Position numbers and translations under genes: made by a program. This document shows, one piece after another, positions 1-10,724 of a stretch of 52,373 bases of DNA. Position 1 is the first letter of the stretch; each line of letters begins with the position of its first letter. Source of the DNA: Thermococcus sp. (GTDB lineage Archaea; Methanobacteriota_B; Thermococci; Thermococcales; Thermococcaceae); assembly GCF_015521605.1 (NCBI RefSeq), contig NZ_WANV01000001.1, positions 1-52,373 of the forward strand, read 5' to 3'. The notes under the pieces were generated by a model. The model was not told the DNA's origin. It ran no database searches and saw only the letters and a list, made by a program, of their open reading frames with translations.

Positions 1-813
1 GCCATAATGAGCTCCTCCGGCAAGGGCTCCTACTTCGTTAAGGGGCCTGAAGACGTCCCGAAGGCCTGGGAAGAGGCCAAGAAGAAGGCGAGGGGAAGCG
101 CCGACAGGATAATCGTGGAGGAGCACATCGACTTCGACGTCGAGATAACCGAGCTGGCAGTGAGGCACTACGACGAGAACGGCGAGATAGTTACGACCTT
201 CCCGAAGCCGGTCGGCCACTACCAGATCGACGGTGACTATCATTCCAGCTGGCAGCCGGCGGAGATAAGCGAGAAAGCCGAGCGCGAGGTTTATCGCATA
301 GCGAAGCGCATCACCGACGTCCTCGGCGGTTTGGGACTCTTTGGCGTCGAGATGTTCGTGAAGGGCGACAAGGTCTGGGCCAACGAGGTCTCGCCGAGGC
401 CCCACGACACGGGGATGGTTACCCTGGCTTCCCACCCGACGGGCTTTTCAGAGTTCGGACTCCACCTCAGGGCCGTTTTGGGGCTTCCAATTCCGGGAGA
501 ATGGGTCAACGGTTACAGGCTCTTCCCGATGCTGACTCCAGCGGCAACTCACGTCATAAAGGCCAACGTCTCCGGCTATTCCCCCCGCTTCAGGGGGCTA
601 ACCAGAGCTCTGAGCGTCCCCAACGCAACGATTCGCCTCTTTGGAAAGCCGGAGGCGTACCCCGGGAGGAGGCTCGGGGTCGTGCTTGCCTGGGATTTCG
701 ATGTTGGAGAGGCGAAGAAACGCGCCGAGATGGTCGCCCACATGGTGGAGCTTAGAACCAGGAGTTCGGGGTGGCACTCCCAGGACTACGAGAGGAGAAA
801 ACACCTGATTTGA
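1..813 (+). CDS. purT: PurT, formate-dependent GAR formyltransferase (5' truncated by window edge)
   Basis: C-terminal part of phosphoribosylglycinamide formyltransferase 2, which makes formyl-GAR from GAR, formate and ATP (third step of purine synthesis). The reading frame is open from base 1. The first visible residues include the ATP-grasp glycine loop MSSSGKG, followed by the ATP-grasp core with the metal-binding stretch VWANEVSPRPHDTG and the C-terminal lid domain. The family is about 430 residues, so roughly 160 residues lie upstream of the window. The next gene, purE, is convergent. Using formate rather than formyl-THF fits the two formate-using PurP genes nearby. Confidence 0.95.
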   Translation, partial: AIMSSSGKGSYFVKGPEDVPKAWEEAKKKARGSADRIIVEEHIDFDVEITELAVRHYDENGEIVTTFPKPVGHYQIDGDYHSSWQPAEISEKAEREVYRIAKRITDVLGGLGLFGVEMFVKGDKVWANEVSPRPHDTGMVTLASHPTGFSEFGLHLRAVLGLPIPGEWVNGYRLFPMLTPAATHVIKANVSGYSPRFRGLTRALSVPNATIRLFGKPEAYPGRRLGVVLAWDFDVGEAKKRAEMVAHMVELRTRSSGWHSQDYERRKHLI

Positions 814-943
814 TTAACACCTTGTTACAGTTCGACGGAAAAAGGAAAGACTTAAAAATGCTAAAATGTTCCAAAATGTGTGCTTGAATCAGGTGTTTCT
901 AAAATAAAGTGAGGGTTGAATAAGAGATTGTCCTGATGCGGGC
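814..943. other. purT-purE convergent intergenic region
   Basis: About 130 bases with no gene. A TATA-like string CTTAAAAATG near 850 points rightward with no open frame after it, so it is either inactive or would give an antisense transcript of purE. A perfect 9-bp inverted repeat (GATGCGGGC at 935-943, GCCCGCATC at 948-956, loop TTAT) straddles the purE stop codon and may be a 3'-end hairpin. On the minus strand T-rich sequence follows near 897-909. Confidence 0.4.
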
Positions 944-1375
944 TTATGCCCGCATCCTTTCCCTGTACTCTTCGAGCTTCTCCCTCAGCTTCCCGTCCTT
1001 TACCGCGAGGATCTCCACTGCCAGCAATGCGGCGTTTTTACCGTTGTCTATGCCGACGGTGGCGACCGGGACACCCGGCGGAAGCTGTGCTATGCTCAGG
1101 AGTGCGTCGAGGCCGTTGAGCTTGGCCGAGACCGGAACCCCGATGACGGGCTTGACCGTGTGGGCCGCTATGACGCCTGGCAGAGCGGCGCTCAGCCCGG
1201 CTATCGCTATGAAAACGTCGTAGTCCTTCTTCGCCAGCTCCTCGACCTTTTTCGGGTTTCTGTGGGCCGAGGCGACCTCGACGTCGTAGTCAACGCCGAA
1301 CTCGTCGAGAACCCCGGTAACCTTCTCGGCTATGTGGGAATCGCTCCTGCTTCCCATCACCACGAGCACCTTCAT
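944..1375 (-). CDS. purE: PurE, phosphoribosylaminoimidazole carboxylase catalytic subunit
   Basis: Flavodoxin-like PurE, which makes CAIR in purine synthesis. Seen: [14 protein letters not shown] at the start, the SAHR substrate motif near residue 38, and the [10 protein letters not shown]...TVKPVIGVP core. About 143 residues, a normal length. The ATG at 1375 is chosen over an in-frame GTG at 1384 because GGTGA sits 6 bases upstream and the TATA box at 1404-1413 would put the transcript start just before it. Divergent from purD with an 84-bp shared promoter region. Whether it acts with PurK or directly on AIR and CO2 (class II) cannot be told here. Confidence 0.93.
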   Translation of the reverse strand: MKVLVVMGSRSDSHIAEKVTGVLDEFGVDYDVEVASAHRNPKKVEELAKKDYDVFIAIAGLSAALPGVIAAHTVKPVIGVPVSAKLNGLDALLSIAQLPPGVPVATVGIDNGKNAALLAVEILAVKDGKLREKLEEYRERMRA

Positions 1376-1403
1376 GGACTTCACCGGATGGAGTTCGCTT
1401 TGA

Positions 1404-1413
1404 CCTTTATAAG
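1404..1413 (-). promoter_or_regulatory. TATA box of purE
   Basis: CTTATAAAGG on the minus strand, 29-38 bases before the purE ATG. It lies back to back with the purD promoter. The purE and purD leaders share the string GGTGAAGTYCATGAAGGT around their start codons. Confidence 0.6.
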
Positions 1414-1439
1414 TTTTGCCATTTTAATGTAAAAACAAA

Positions 1440-1449
1440 GCTTAAAAAC
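1440..1449 (+). promoter_or_regulatory. TATA box of the purD operon
   Basis: GCTTAAAAAC about 32-41 bases before the chosen purD start (1481). Transcription would begin near 1470, after the upstream ATG at 1469, which supports the downstream ATG as the true start. Confidence 0.55.
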
Positions 1450-1480
1450 TTAAATTTTTGACAAATACATGGTGAAGTTC

Positions 1481-2797
1481 ATGAAGGTTCTGCTCGTTGG
1501 GGGTGGAGGTAGGGAGAACGCCATCGGCGAGGCGCTCGTGAGGAGCGGCGCCGAGCTGTACGTCGTCTCAAGGCACAAAAATCCGGGGCTGGCGAGGCTC
1601 GCCAGGGGATATGGCCTGGCCAGGGAGACGGATACCGAAAAAGTACTCGAACTCGCCCGGAAATGGGGGGTGGAGCTTGCCTTCATAGGGCCGGAGGCAC
1701 CGCTTGAGAAGGGCATAGTTGATTTCCTTGAGCGCGAGGGCATTCCAGCGGTCGGACCGACCAAAGAGGCCGCTCGGCTTGAGACCAACAAGGCCTTTGC
1801 CCGCTCTCTCATGGAGAAGTATGAGATCCCCGGCAGGAAGCTCTTCCGCGTCTTTGATGACGTCTCCGAGATGCGCTCGTGGATAGACGATTTTGGAAAG
1901 CCTGTCGTTGTGAAGCCCCTCGGGCTCACCGGCGGAAAGGGGGTTAAGGTCGTCGGCTATCAGCTGAGGGACAACGAGGAAGCAAAAGCCTATGCCGAGG
2001 AGCTGATCAGGAAAGACGGCCGGGTTCTTGTCGAAGAAAGGACGGACGGGGTGGAGTTTACCTTTCAGGTTTTCAGCGACGGGAAGAGAGTACTCCCGAT
2101 GCCCCTCGCCCAGGACTATCCCCACGCCTACGAGAATGATGAAGGCCCCATAACAGGTGGAATGGGGAGTTACTCGTGCTCAAACCACCTCCTTCCGTTT
2201 GTAACCACAGAGGACTATGAGAGGGCCTTTGAAACGCTCAAAGCAACGATCAGGGCCATGCGAAAGAACGGAACGCCCTACAGAGGAATCTTATACGGCC
2301 AGTTCATGCTCTCCAAGGAAGGCCCCGTCATAATCGAGTACAACGCCCGCTTCGGCGACCCGGAGGCCATGAACGTTCTTCCGCTCCTCAAGACCCCGCT
2401 GACAGAGATAGCCGAGGGAATCATTGACGGCAACCTTAGGAAGGTGGAGTTTGAGAAAAAAGCCACCGTTATCAAGTACCTCGCACCCAAGGGCTATCCA
2501 ACGAACCCGGTTAAAGGTGTCCGGGTCGAGGTTGATGAAAAGGCTGTAGCCGAAACCGGGGCGAAGCTCTACTACGCCTCCGTTGACGAGAACCTCACGC
2601 TCCTCGGTTCCCGTGCCATAGCGGTCGTTGGAATCGCCGATACCCTCAAAGAGGCGGAGAGGATAGCGCAGAGCGCCATCGGCCACGTTAAGGGTGAGCT
2701 GTTCTACAGGAGGGATGTGGGCACTAGGGAGAGCGTCGGGAAGAGGATCCGCCTGATGGGAGAGTTTGGAAGGGAATTCGAGCCGAATTCATGCTGA
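1481..2797 (+). CDS. purD: PurD, phosphoribosylamine-glycine ligase
   Basis: GAR synthetase joins glycine to phosphoribosylamine with ATP (step 2 of purine synthesis). It starts MKVLLVGGGGREN (N-domain nucleotide fold). The ATP-grasp loop VVKPLGLTGGKGVK is near residues 143-156 and the family signature YNARFGDPEA near 290. 438 residues. The ATG at 1481 follows GGTGA with 5 bases spacing; the in-frame ATG at 1469 lacks a ribosome site and precedes the expected transcript start. First gene of a six-gene operon. Confidence 0.95.
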   Translation: MKVLLVGGGGRENAIGEALVRSGAELYVVSRHKNPGLARLARGYGLARETDTEKVLELARKWGVELAFIGPEAPLEKGIVDFLEREGIPAVGPTKEAARLETNKAFARSLMEKYEIPGRKLFRVFDDVSEMRSWIDDFGKPVVVKPLGLTGGKGVKVVGYQLRDNEEAKAYAEELIRKDGRVLVEERTDGVEFTFQVFSDGKRVLPMPLAQDYPHAYENDEGPITGGMGSYSCSNHLLPFVTTEDYERAFETLKATIRAMRKNGTPYRGILYGQFMLSKEGPVIIEYNARFGDPEAMNVLPLLKTPLTEIAEGIIDGNLRKVEFEKKATVIKYLAPKGYPTNPVKGVRVEVDEKAVAETGAKLYYASVDENLTLLGSRAIAVVGIADTLKEAERIAQSAIGHVKGELFYRRDVGTRESVGKRIRLMGEFGREFEPNSC

Positions 2798-2807
2798 GGT
2801 GGTGGAG

Positions 2808-3950
2808 ATGATAAGCCGCGAGGAGATTTTGAGAATCCTTGAGAAGTACGACCCTGAAAAGATAACCGTTGGAGTCATCGGGAGCCACTCCGCCCTGGAC
2901 ATAGCCGACGGTGCGAAGGAGGAGGGCCTGCCCGTACTCGTTGTCGCCCAGAGGGGCAGGCACAGGACTTACGCGGAGTACTTCAAGCTCCGGAGGACGA
3001 AAGACGGTCTGACCAAGGGGTTCATTGACGAGGTTATGATCCTAGAGAAGTTCGCCCAAATCGTGGAAATCCAAGAGGAGCTGGTGAAGAGGAACGTTAT
3101 CTTCGTCCCAAACCGCTCCTTCGTGGTCTACACGGGCATTGACAGGGTTGAGAACGAGTTTCACGTTCCGCTCTTCGGCAGCAGGAACCTGCTCAGGAGC
3201 GAGGAGAGGAGCGAAGAGAAGAGCTACTACTGGCTGCTTGAGAAAGCTAGGCTCCCCTATCCCGAACCGGTAAAGCCGGAGGACATCGACGACGTCGGTC
3301 TCGTCATCGTCAAGCTCCCGCACGCGAAGAAGAGGCTTGAGCGCGGCTTCTTCACTGCTGCAAGCTACAATGAGTTCCGCGAGAAGGCTGAGAAGCTCAT
3401 CAAGCTCGGCGTAATCACCGAGGAAGACCTCGCCAGGGCCAGAATCGAGCGCTACATAATCGGACCGGTCTTCAACTTCGACTTCTTCTACTCCCCGATT
3501 GACGGGGAGATTGAGCTTCTGGGAATCGACTGGCGCTTCGAGACCAGTCTGGACGGTCATGTGAGGCTTCCGGCAAGCCAGCAGCTAACACTCCCAGAAT
3601 GGCAGTTCGAGCCGGAGTATACGGTAACCGGCCACGCGTCTTCAACGCTGAGGGAGAGCCTGCTCGAAAAGGTCTTCGACATGGCCGAGAGGTACGTGAA
3701 GGCGACGCAGGAGTACTATCCGCCCGGAATGATCGGGCCGTTCACGCTCCAGACGGCCGTGGATAAGGATCTCAACTTCTACATCTACGATGTCGCCCCG
3801 AGAACCGGTGGGGGAACTAACATTCACATGGCGGTTGGTCACCCCTACGGGAATTCCCTCTGGAGGAAGCCGATGAGCACCGGGAGGAGAATCGCTCTTG
3901 AGATTAAGAGGGCAATTGAGCTCGACGAGCTTGAGAAGGTGGTCACGTGA
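2808..3950 (+). CDS. purP: PurP family, FAICAR synthetase paralogue 1 (divergent ATP-grasp loop)
   Basis: ATP-grasp protein of the PurP family, which converts AICAR, formate and ATP to FAICAR in archaea lacking PurH transformylase. The ATG at 2808 follows GAGGTGGTGG and lies 10 bases after purD; a TTG at 2766 in frame overlaps purD and is unlikely. 380 residues, with GSHSALDIADGAKEEG at the N-terminus and RTGGGTNIHM...YGNSLW near the C-terminus. The glycine-rich ATP loop seen in the second copy ([12 protein letters not shown]) is here KLPHAKKRLERGFF, without the glycines. This copy may therefore bind nucleotide differently or do a different reaction. It lies between purD and purS. Confidence 0.88.
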   Translation: MISREEILRILEKYDPEKITVGVIGSHSALDIADGAKEEGLPVLVVAQRGRHRTYAEYFKLRRTKDGLTKGFIDEVMILEKFAQIVEIQEELVKRNVIFVPNRSFVVYTGIDRVENEFHVPLFGSRNLLRSEERSEEKSYYWLLEKARLPYPEPVKPEDIDDVGLVIVKLPHAKKRLERGFFTAASYNEFREKAEKLIKLGVITEEDLARARIERYIIGPVFNFDFFYSPIDGEIELLGIDWRFETSLDGHVRLPASQQLTLPEWQFEPEYTVTGHASSTLRESLLEKVFDMAERYVKATQEYYPPGMIGPFTLQTAVDKDLNFYIYDVAPRTGGGTNIHMAVGHPYGNSLWRKPMSTGRRIALEIKRAIELDELEKVVT

Positions 3951-3960
3951 GGTGGTCGGA

Positions 3961-4203
3961 ATGAGGTGGAGGGTTACCGTCATCGTTCGCCTCAGGGAAG
4001 GCCTCAACGACCCCGAGGGGAGGGTCATAGGGAACGCCCTCAGGAACCTCGGGTACGCTGTTGAAAACCTCAGGGTTCCCAAGCACTTCGAGTTCGAGCT
4101 GGAGAGCGAAAACCCGGAGAAAGACGCCGAGGAGATGTGCAGAAAGCTTCTCGCCAATCCGCTGATCCACAGCTGGGAGTACAGGATAGAGCCGGTGAGC
4201 TGA
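3961..4203 (+). CDS. purS: PurS, FGAM synthase small subunit
   Basis: 80-residue PurS that bridges PurL and PurQ in the three-part formylglycinamidine synthase. Begins [14 protein letters not shown] and contains [17 protein letters not shown], typical of the family. The ATG at 3961 is preceded by GAGGTGGT. It is 1 base from purQ and 10 from purP, within one operon. Confidence 0.93.
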   Translation: MRWRVTVIVRLREGLNDPEGRVIGNALRNLGYAVENLRVPKHFEFELESENPEKDAEEMCRKLLANPLIHSWEYRIEPVS

Positions 4204-4204
4204 G

Positions 4205-4876
4205 ATGGTTCGCTTTGCGGTGGTGGTCTTTCCGGGGACGAACTGCGACTTTGAGACTGAGAGGGCCATAAGAAAGGCCGGCGCCGAGGCTGAACGCGTC
4301 TGGTACAAGCGCTCACTCAAGGACTTCGATGGCGTTGTCTTGCCCGGTGGCTTCAGCTACGCCGACTACCTGAGGGCTGGAGCGATAGCCGCTCGGCAGG
4401 AGATAATGGAGGAGGTTAAGGAGTTCGCCCGAGATGGAAGGCCAGTCCTCGGGATATGCAACGGCTTTCAGATTCTCACCGAGGCCGGCCTTTTACCTGG
4501 TGCATTAAGACCTAACAGGGTCCCGCGCTTCCTCTGCAGGTGGGTGCACCTCAGGGTTGCGGATACTGAAACGCCGTTTACATTTCTCTACGAGCCGGGG
4601 GAGGTCATAAGGATGCCGATAGCCCACGCCGAGGGCAACTACTACGTCGACGACCCGTCCAAGGTCAGAATAGTCTTCCAGTACAGCGATGAGGGTGGCG
4701 ATGTAACGGGGAAGGTCAATCCCAACGGCTCGGTTCTCAACATAGCGGCGGTAGCGAACGAAGGGGGAAACGTCCTTGGAACCATGCCACACCCTGAGCG
4801 CGCGAGCGACAGGTTTCTGGGCGGTGAAGATGGGTTGAGAGTTTTCAAGAGCATGGTGGAGTGGGCGAAGAGGTGA
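4205..4876 (+). CDS. purQ: PurQ, FGAM synthase glutaminase subunit
   Basis: Class I glutamine amidotransferase that supplies ammonia to PurL. The nucleophile elbow GICNGFQ puts the catalytic Cys at residue 85; the His/Glu pair is in MPHPERA close to the C-terminus. 223 residues, the usual length. Starts directly after purS, and its last bases overlap or abut the GTG starts possible for purL, so the subunits are translationally coupled. Confidence 0.95.
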   Translation: MVRFAVVVFPGTNCDFETERAIRKAGAEAERVWYKRSLKDFDGVVLPGGFSYADYLRAGAIAARQEIMEEVKEFARDGRPVLGICNGFQILTEAGLLPGALRPNRVPRFLCRWVHLRVADTETPFTFLYEPGEVIRMPIAHAEGNYYVDDPSKVRIVFQYSDEGGDVTGKVNPNGSVLNIAAVANEGGNVLGTMPHPERASDRFLGGEDGLRVFKSMVEWAKR

Positions 4877-4881
4877 GTAAA

Positions 4882-8015
<3,134 letters not shown>

Positions 8016-8040
8016 ACATGTCTAATTTCCCTCAAGATAA

Positions 8041-8050
8041 GTTTATAAAT
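8041..8050 (+). promoter_or_regulatory. TATA box of guaAB-guaAA
   Basis: GTTTATAAAT, with an expected transcript start near 8073 and a very short leader to the ATG at 8087. It shows guaAB is transcribed apart from the pur operon that ends at 8015. Confidence 0.65.
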
Positions 8051-8086
8051 TGACGCCCGAATGGTGGCAAAAAGAGGGTGATGGTT

Positions 8087-9010
8087 ATGTGGGAGAGGTT
8101 CATCGAGGAGAAGGTTGAGGAGATAAGAGATACGGTCGGCGATGGAAAGGCTATAATAGCGCTCTCCGGCGGCGTTGACAGCTCCGTCGCGGCGGTGCTC
8201 GCTCATAAGGCCATAGAGGAAAGGCTTCACGCGGTATTTGTCAACACGGGCTTTATGAGGAAGGGTGAGCCAGAGTTCGTGGTGAAGACCTTCAGGGACG
8301 AGTTCGGCCTCAACCTGCACTACGTCGATGCCGGTGAGAGGTTCTTCAGCGAGCTTAAAGGCGTAACGGACCCAGAGGAGAAGAGGAAGATAATCGGCAG
8401 GGTCTTCATCGAGGTGTTTGAGGAGGTCGCGAAGGAGATAGACGCCCAGTTCCTCATTCAGGGCACCATAGCCCCCGACTGGATCGAGAGCAAGGGGAAG
8501 ATAAAGAGCCACCACAACGTCGGTGGTCTGCCGGAGAGGCTCAACCTCGGGCTGATAGAGCCGCTCCGTGACCTCTACAAGGACGAAGTGAGGGAACTGG
8601 CCAAAGAACTTGGCCTGCCCGAAAAGATATACAGCAGAATGCCCTTCCCTGGGCCGGGACTGGCGGTTAGGGTTCTCGGGGAGGTCACGCCGGAGAGGGT
8701 CGCCATCGTCAGAGAAGCGAACGCCATAGTCGAGGAGGAGATCGAGAGGGTCGGGCTGAAGCCCTGGCAGGCCTTCGCTGTCCTTCTGGGGGTAAAGACC
8801 GTCGGTGTCCAGGGGGACATAAGGGCCTACAAGGAGACGATAGCGGTTAGGGTCGTGGAGAGCCTCGACGGCATGACGACCAATGCAATGAACGTTCCCT
8901 TCGAGGTTCTCCAGAGGATAGCCTTCAGAATAACGAGCGAGATACCCGAGGTCGGGAGGGTGCTCTACGACATCACCAACAAGCCGCCGGCGACGATAGA
9001 GTTCGAGTGA
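8087..9010 (+). CDS. guaAB: GMP synthase subunit B (PP-loop ATPase)
   Basis: Adenylates XMP and aminates it to GMP. The PP-loop SGGVDSS is at residues 27-33; the C-terminal dimerisation domain ends [16 protein letters not shown]. 307 residues from the ATG at 8087, which follows GAGGGTGA; an ATG at 8081 and a GTG at 8078 in frame are alternatives. In Thermococcales and other archaea GMP synthase is split into two genes, with the glutaminase (next gene) separate. The order here is synthetase first. Confidence 0.94.
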   Translation: MWERFIEEKVEEIRDTVGDGKAIIALSGGVDSSVAAVLAHKAIEERLHAVFVNTGFMRKGEPEFVVKTFRDEFGLNLHYVDAGERFFSELKGVTDPEEKRKIIGRVFIEVFEEVAKEIDAQFLIQGTIAPDWIESKGKIKSHHNVGGLPERLNLGLIEPLRDLYKDEVRELAKELGLPEKIYSRMPFPGPGLAVRVLGEVTPERVAIVREANAIVEEEIERVGLKPWQAFAVLLGVKTVGVQGDIRAYKETIAVRVVESLDGMTTNAMNVPFEVLQRIAFRITSEIPEVGRVLYDITNKPPATIEFE

Positions 9011-9019
9011 GGTGGTTGC

Positions 9020-9589
9020 ATGATAATCATAATGGACAACGGCGGGCAGTACGTCCACAGGATTTGGAGAACCCTCCGCTATCTTGGGGTTGAGGCAAGG
9101 ATAATCCCCAACACCACTCCCCTGGAGGAAATCAAGGCAATGAAGCCAAGGGGCATAATATTCTCCGGCGGCCCCGACATAGAGAAGACCGGCAACTGCT
9201 CCGCCATCCTTGAGCACTACGGGGAGTTCAACGTGCCAATCCTTGGCATCTGCCTCGGCCACCAGCTGATAGTGAAGCACTTCGGCGGAAGGGTCGGAAG
9301 GGGCGAGAAGGCCGAGTACAGCCTCGTTGAGGTGGAGATACTGGAGGAGGACGACATCTTCCGGGGACTTCCGGAGAGGCTCAGGGTCTGGGAGAGCCAC
9401 ATGGACGAGGTGAAGGAGCTCCCGCCGGGCTTCAAGCTGCTCGCGAGGAGCGAGACCTGCCCGGTCGAGGCCATGAAGCACGAGAGCCTTCCTATATACG
9501 GCGTCCAGTTCCATCCGGAGGTTGCCCACACGGAGCGCGGGGAGGATATCTACCGCAACTTTGCTGAGCTTTGCGGGGAGCTCAGCTAG
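9020..9589 (+). CDS. guaAA: GMP synthase subunit A (glutamine amidotransferase)
   Basis: Class I glutaminase feeding ammonia to GuaAB. The catalytic triad is Cys78 (GICLGHQ), His165 and Glu167 (QFHPEV). 189 residues. The ATG at 9020 is preceded by GAGGTGGTTGC and lies 9 bases after guaAB. Its last codons are overlapped on the other strand by a candidate C/D box sRNA. Confidence 0.95.
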   Translation: MIIIMDNGGQYVHRIWRTLRYLGVEARIIPNTTPLEEIKAMKPRGIIFSGGPDIEKTGNCSAILEHYGEFNVPILGICLGHQLIVKHFGGRVGRGEKAEYSLVEVEILEEDDIFRGLPERLRVWESHMDEVKELPPGFKLLARSETCPVEAMKHESLPIYGVQFHPEVAHTERGEDIYRNFAELCGELS

Positions 9590-9640
9590 TCGGTCCTCTC
9601 CTCATCTTTTCTCGGCAACGGGTTCTTTCATCATCGCCCC
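9577..9640 (-). ncRNA. Candidate C/D box sRNA (2'-O-methylation guide)
   Basis: Read on the minus strand: terminal stem GGGGC, then box C ATGATGA (9628-9634), a 12-nt guide, box D' CCGA (9612-9615), spacer GAAAA, box C' GATGAGG (9600-9606), a 14-nt guide ending CGACTAG, box D CTGA (9582-9585), and the closing stem GCTCC, which pairs with GGGGC through one G-U. Spacings match archaeal sRNAs of about 60 nt. By the N+5 rule the D guide would direct methylation of the U in CUAGUCGG; a CUAGUCGGUCCU-like sequence is, from memory, present in large-subunit rRNA. The 3' 13 bases are antisense to guaAA. No promoter was identified. Confidence 0.7.
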
Positions 9641-9703
9641 TCCACACGTTGGAGCATCTCTGAAAAAGCCTTTCTGGTTACGATTGAAGATTGCAAATTA
9701 GAA

Positions 9704-9715
9704 AACTTTTTAAAG
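9704..9715 (+). promoter_or_regulatory. TATA box of the gene at 9744
   Basis: AACTTTTTAAAG about 30-40 bases before the TTG start at 9744. Confidence 0.5.
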
Positions 9716-9743
9716 TTCGACTCTTACTATCTTTGGTGATAGA

Positions 9744-10019
9744 TTGGGGCACACGCTCTACTACCGAACCAGGATTGATAGGTGGGATGGGTTCAAGGGG
9801 CTCCTGGAAACGGTTTGTGAGGGACTTGGCTTCCGTGTTGTTGGGGGAGAGGACTCCGTAACGGTCTTCCCCGAATGCCACGGTGTTGAGCCCCTGGAGA
9901 TAATGAAGAACGGAGAGGGCTTCGTCAAGACGAACTTAATTGAACCCTGCCATTCCATCTATCTGCTGATTCTTCACTCGGTTGCATTTTTCGGCTCCGT
10001 CGAACTCTGGGAGGATTGA
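9744..10019 (+). CDS. Conserved hypothetical protein, 91 residues (TTG start)
   Basis: Starts MGHTLYYRTRIDRWDGF. TTG is the only possible start near the promoter, since no other in-frame start codon lies upstream; GGTGAT sits 3 bases before it. The sequence is mostly soluble with one Cys-containing C-terminal half (FPECHGVEPLE, EPCHSIYLL). I recognise it only as the sort of small protein seen in Thermococcales; no function is known to me. It is convergent with the DUF2101 gene and overlaps its 3' end by 46 bases. Confidence 0.75.
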   Translation: MGHTLYYRTRIDRWDGFKGLLETVCEGLGFRVVGGEDSVTVFPECHGVEPLEIMKNGEGFVKTNLIEPCHSIYLLILHSVAFFGSVELWED

Positions 10020-10720
10020 TCCGTGAGGTAGACCTCTATTATCCTTACCGGGACGGCTCCCCTGAGTTTTTTGTCCTCCACGATGAGCTTCACGACCCTG
10101 CCGACTTCCAGATCCTCCACGGCGTCGACCCAGTAGTGGCCGGGCTTGACATTGGCCGCTATGTCGTCGTGGACGAAGACCCTGACAACGTTGCCCTTGA
10201 TCTCCTCAACAACGCCGTAGGTGTAGTCCCTGCCGTATCTCTGCTTGAAGTACCACCGGAATGCCATGACGGCCGCAAAGGCCGCTAAGAGGTATGCGTA
10301 GTAATAGTAGATGCTCGTGGCTGTCCTCCGTACTGCGAGGTATCCCAGGAAAACGGCGAAAGAGATCAACGATATTGCGTAGTAGAAGAACCTGTACGGC
10401 TCGTGCTCGACGAAGAACTCCCGGTTCCTGACCAGGGTGTATCGTAGGTAGAGGAAGTAGACTACGGCCACTCCTCCAAGCCACAGTGGGCCTGCCCTGA
10501 TGAAGAGCAGAATTAGATTGAGAACAAGGTAGCTGAGAAAAGCCAGCTGGAGCTTGAGGCTGAGGTATTCATGGGCTGTGAATCTCTTCTTCACAAGTCT
10601 GCCGAGATACCTAAAACTTGGCGGCTCTTCTGAGGGGGAGGGGTCTATAAAATCAATGAGTTTCCTGATTCCTGAATCCACGGACTCGCCGATTCCGTAG
10701 AGGACGTCTTCCACAGACAT
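9974..10720 (-). CDS. DUF2101-type membrane protein
   Basis: 248 residues. After a soluble N-terminal 50 residues there are about four membrane segments (roughly 56-75, 80-96, 110-130 and 138-155), then a C-terminal soluble domain of about 90 residues rich in beta-strand sequence (YGVVEEIKGNVVRVFVHDDI). It resembles the Thermococcales DUF2101 family; function unknown. Last gene of the long minus-strand operon, 4 bases after the DUF2341 protein. Its 3' end overlaps the convergent gene at 9744. Confidence 0.8.
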   Translation of the reverse strand: MSVEDVLYGIGESVDSGIRKLIDFIDPSPSEEPPSFRYLGRLVKKRFTAHEYLSLKLQLAFLSYLVLNLILLFIRAGPLWLGGVAVVYFLYLRYTLVRNREFFVEHEPYRFFYYAISLISFAVFLGYLAVRRTATSIYYYYAYLLAAFAAVMAFRWYFKQRYGRDYTYGVVEEIKGNVVRVFVHDDIAANVKPGHYWVDAVEDLEVGRVVKLIVEDKKLRGAVPVRIIEVYLTDQSSQSSTEPKNATE

Positions 10721-10724
10721 GATT

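Noticed and set aside
2808-3950. First purP copy as a pseudogene
   Set aside because: It is full length, in frame and well placed in the operon; only the ATP loop differs, which points to divergence and not decay.
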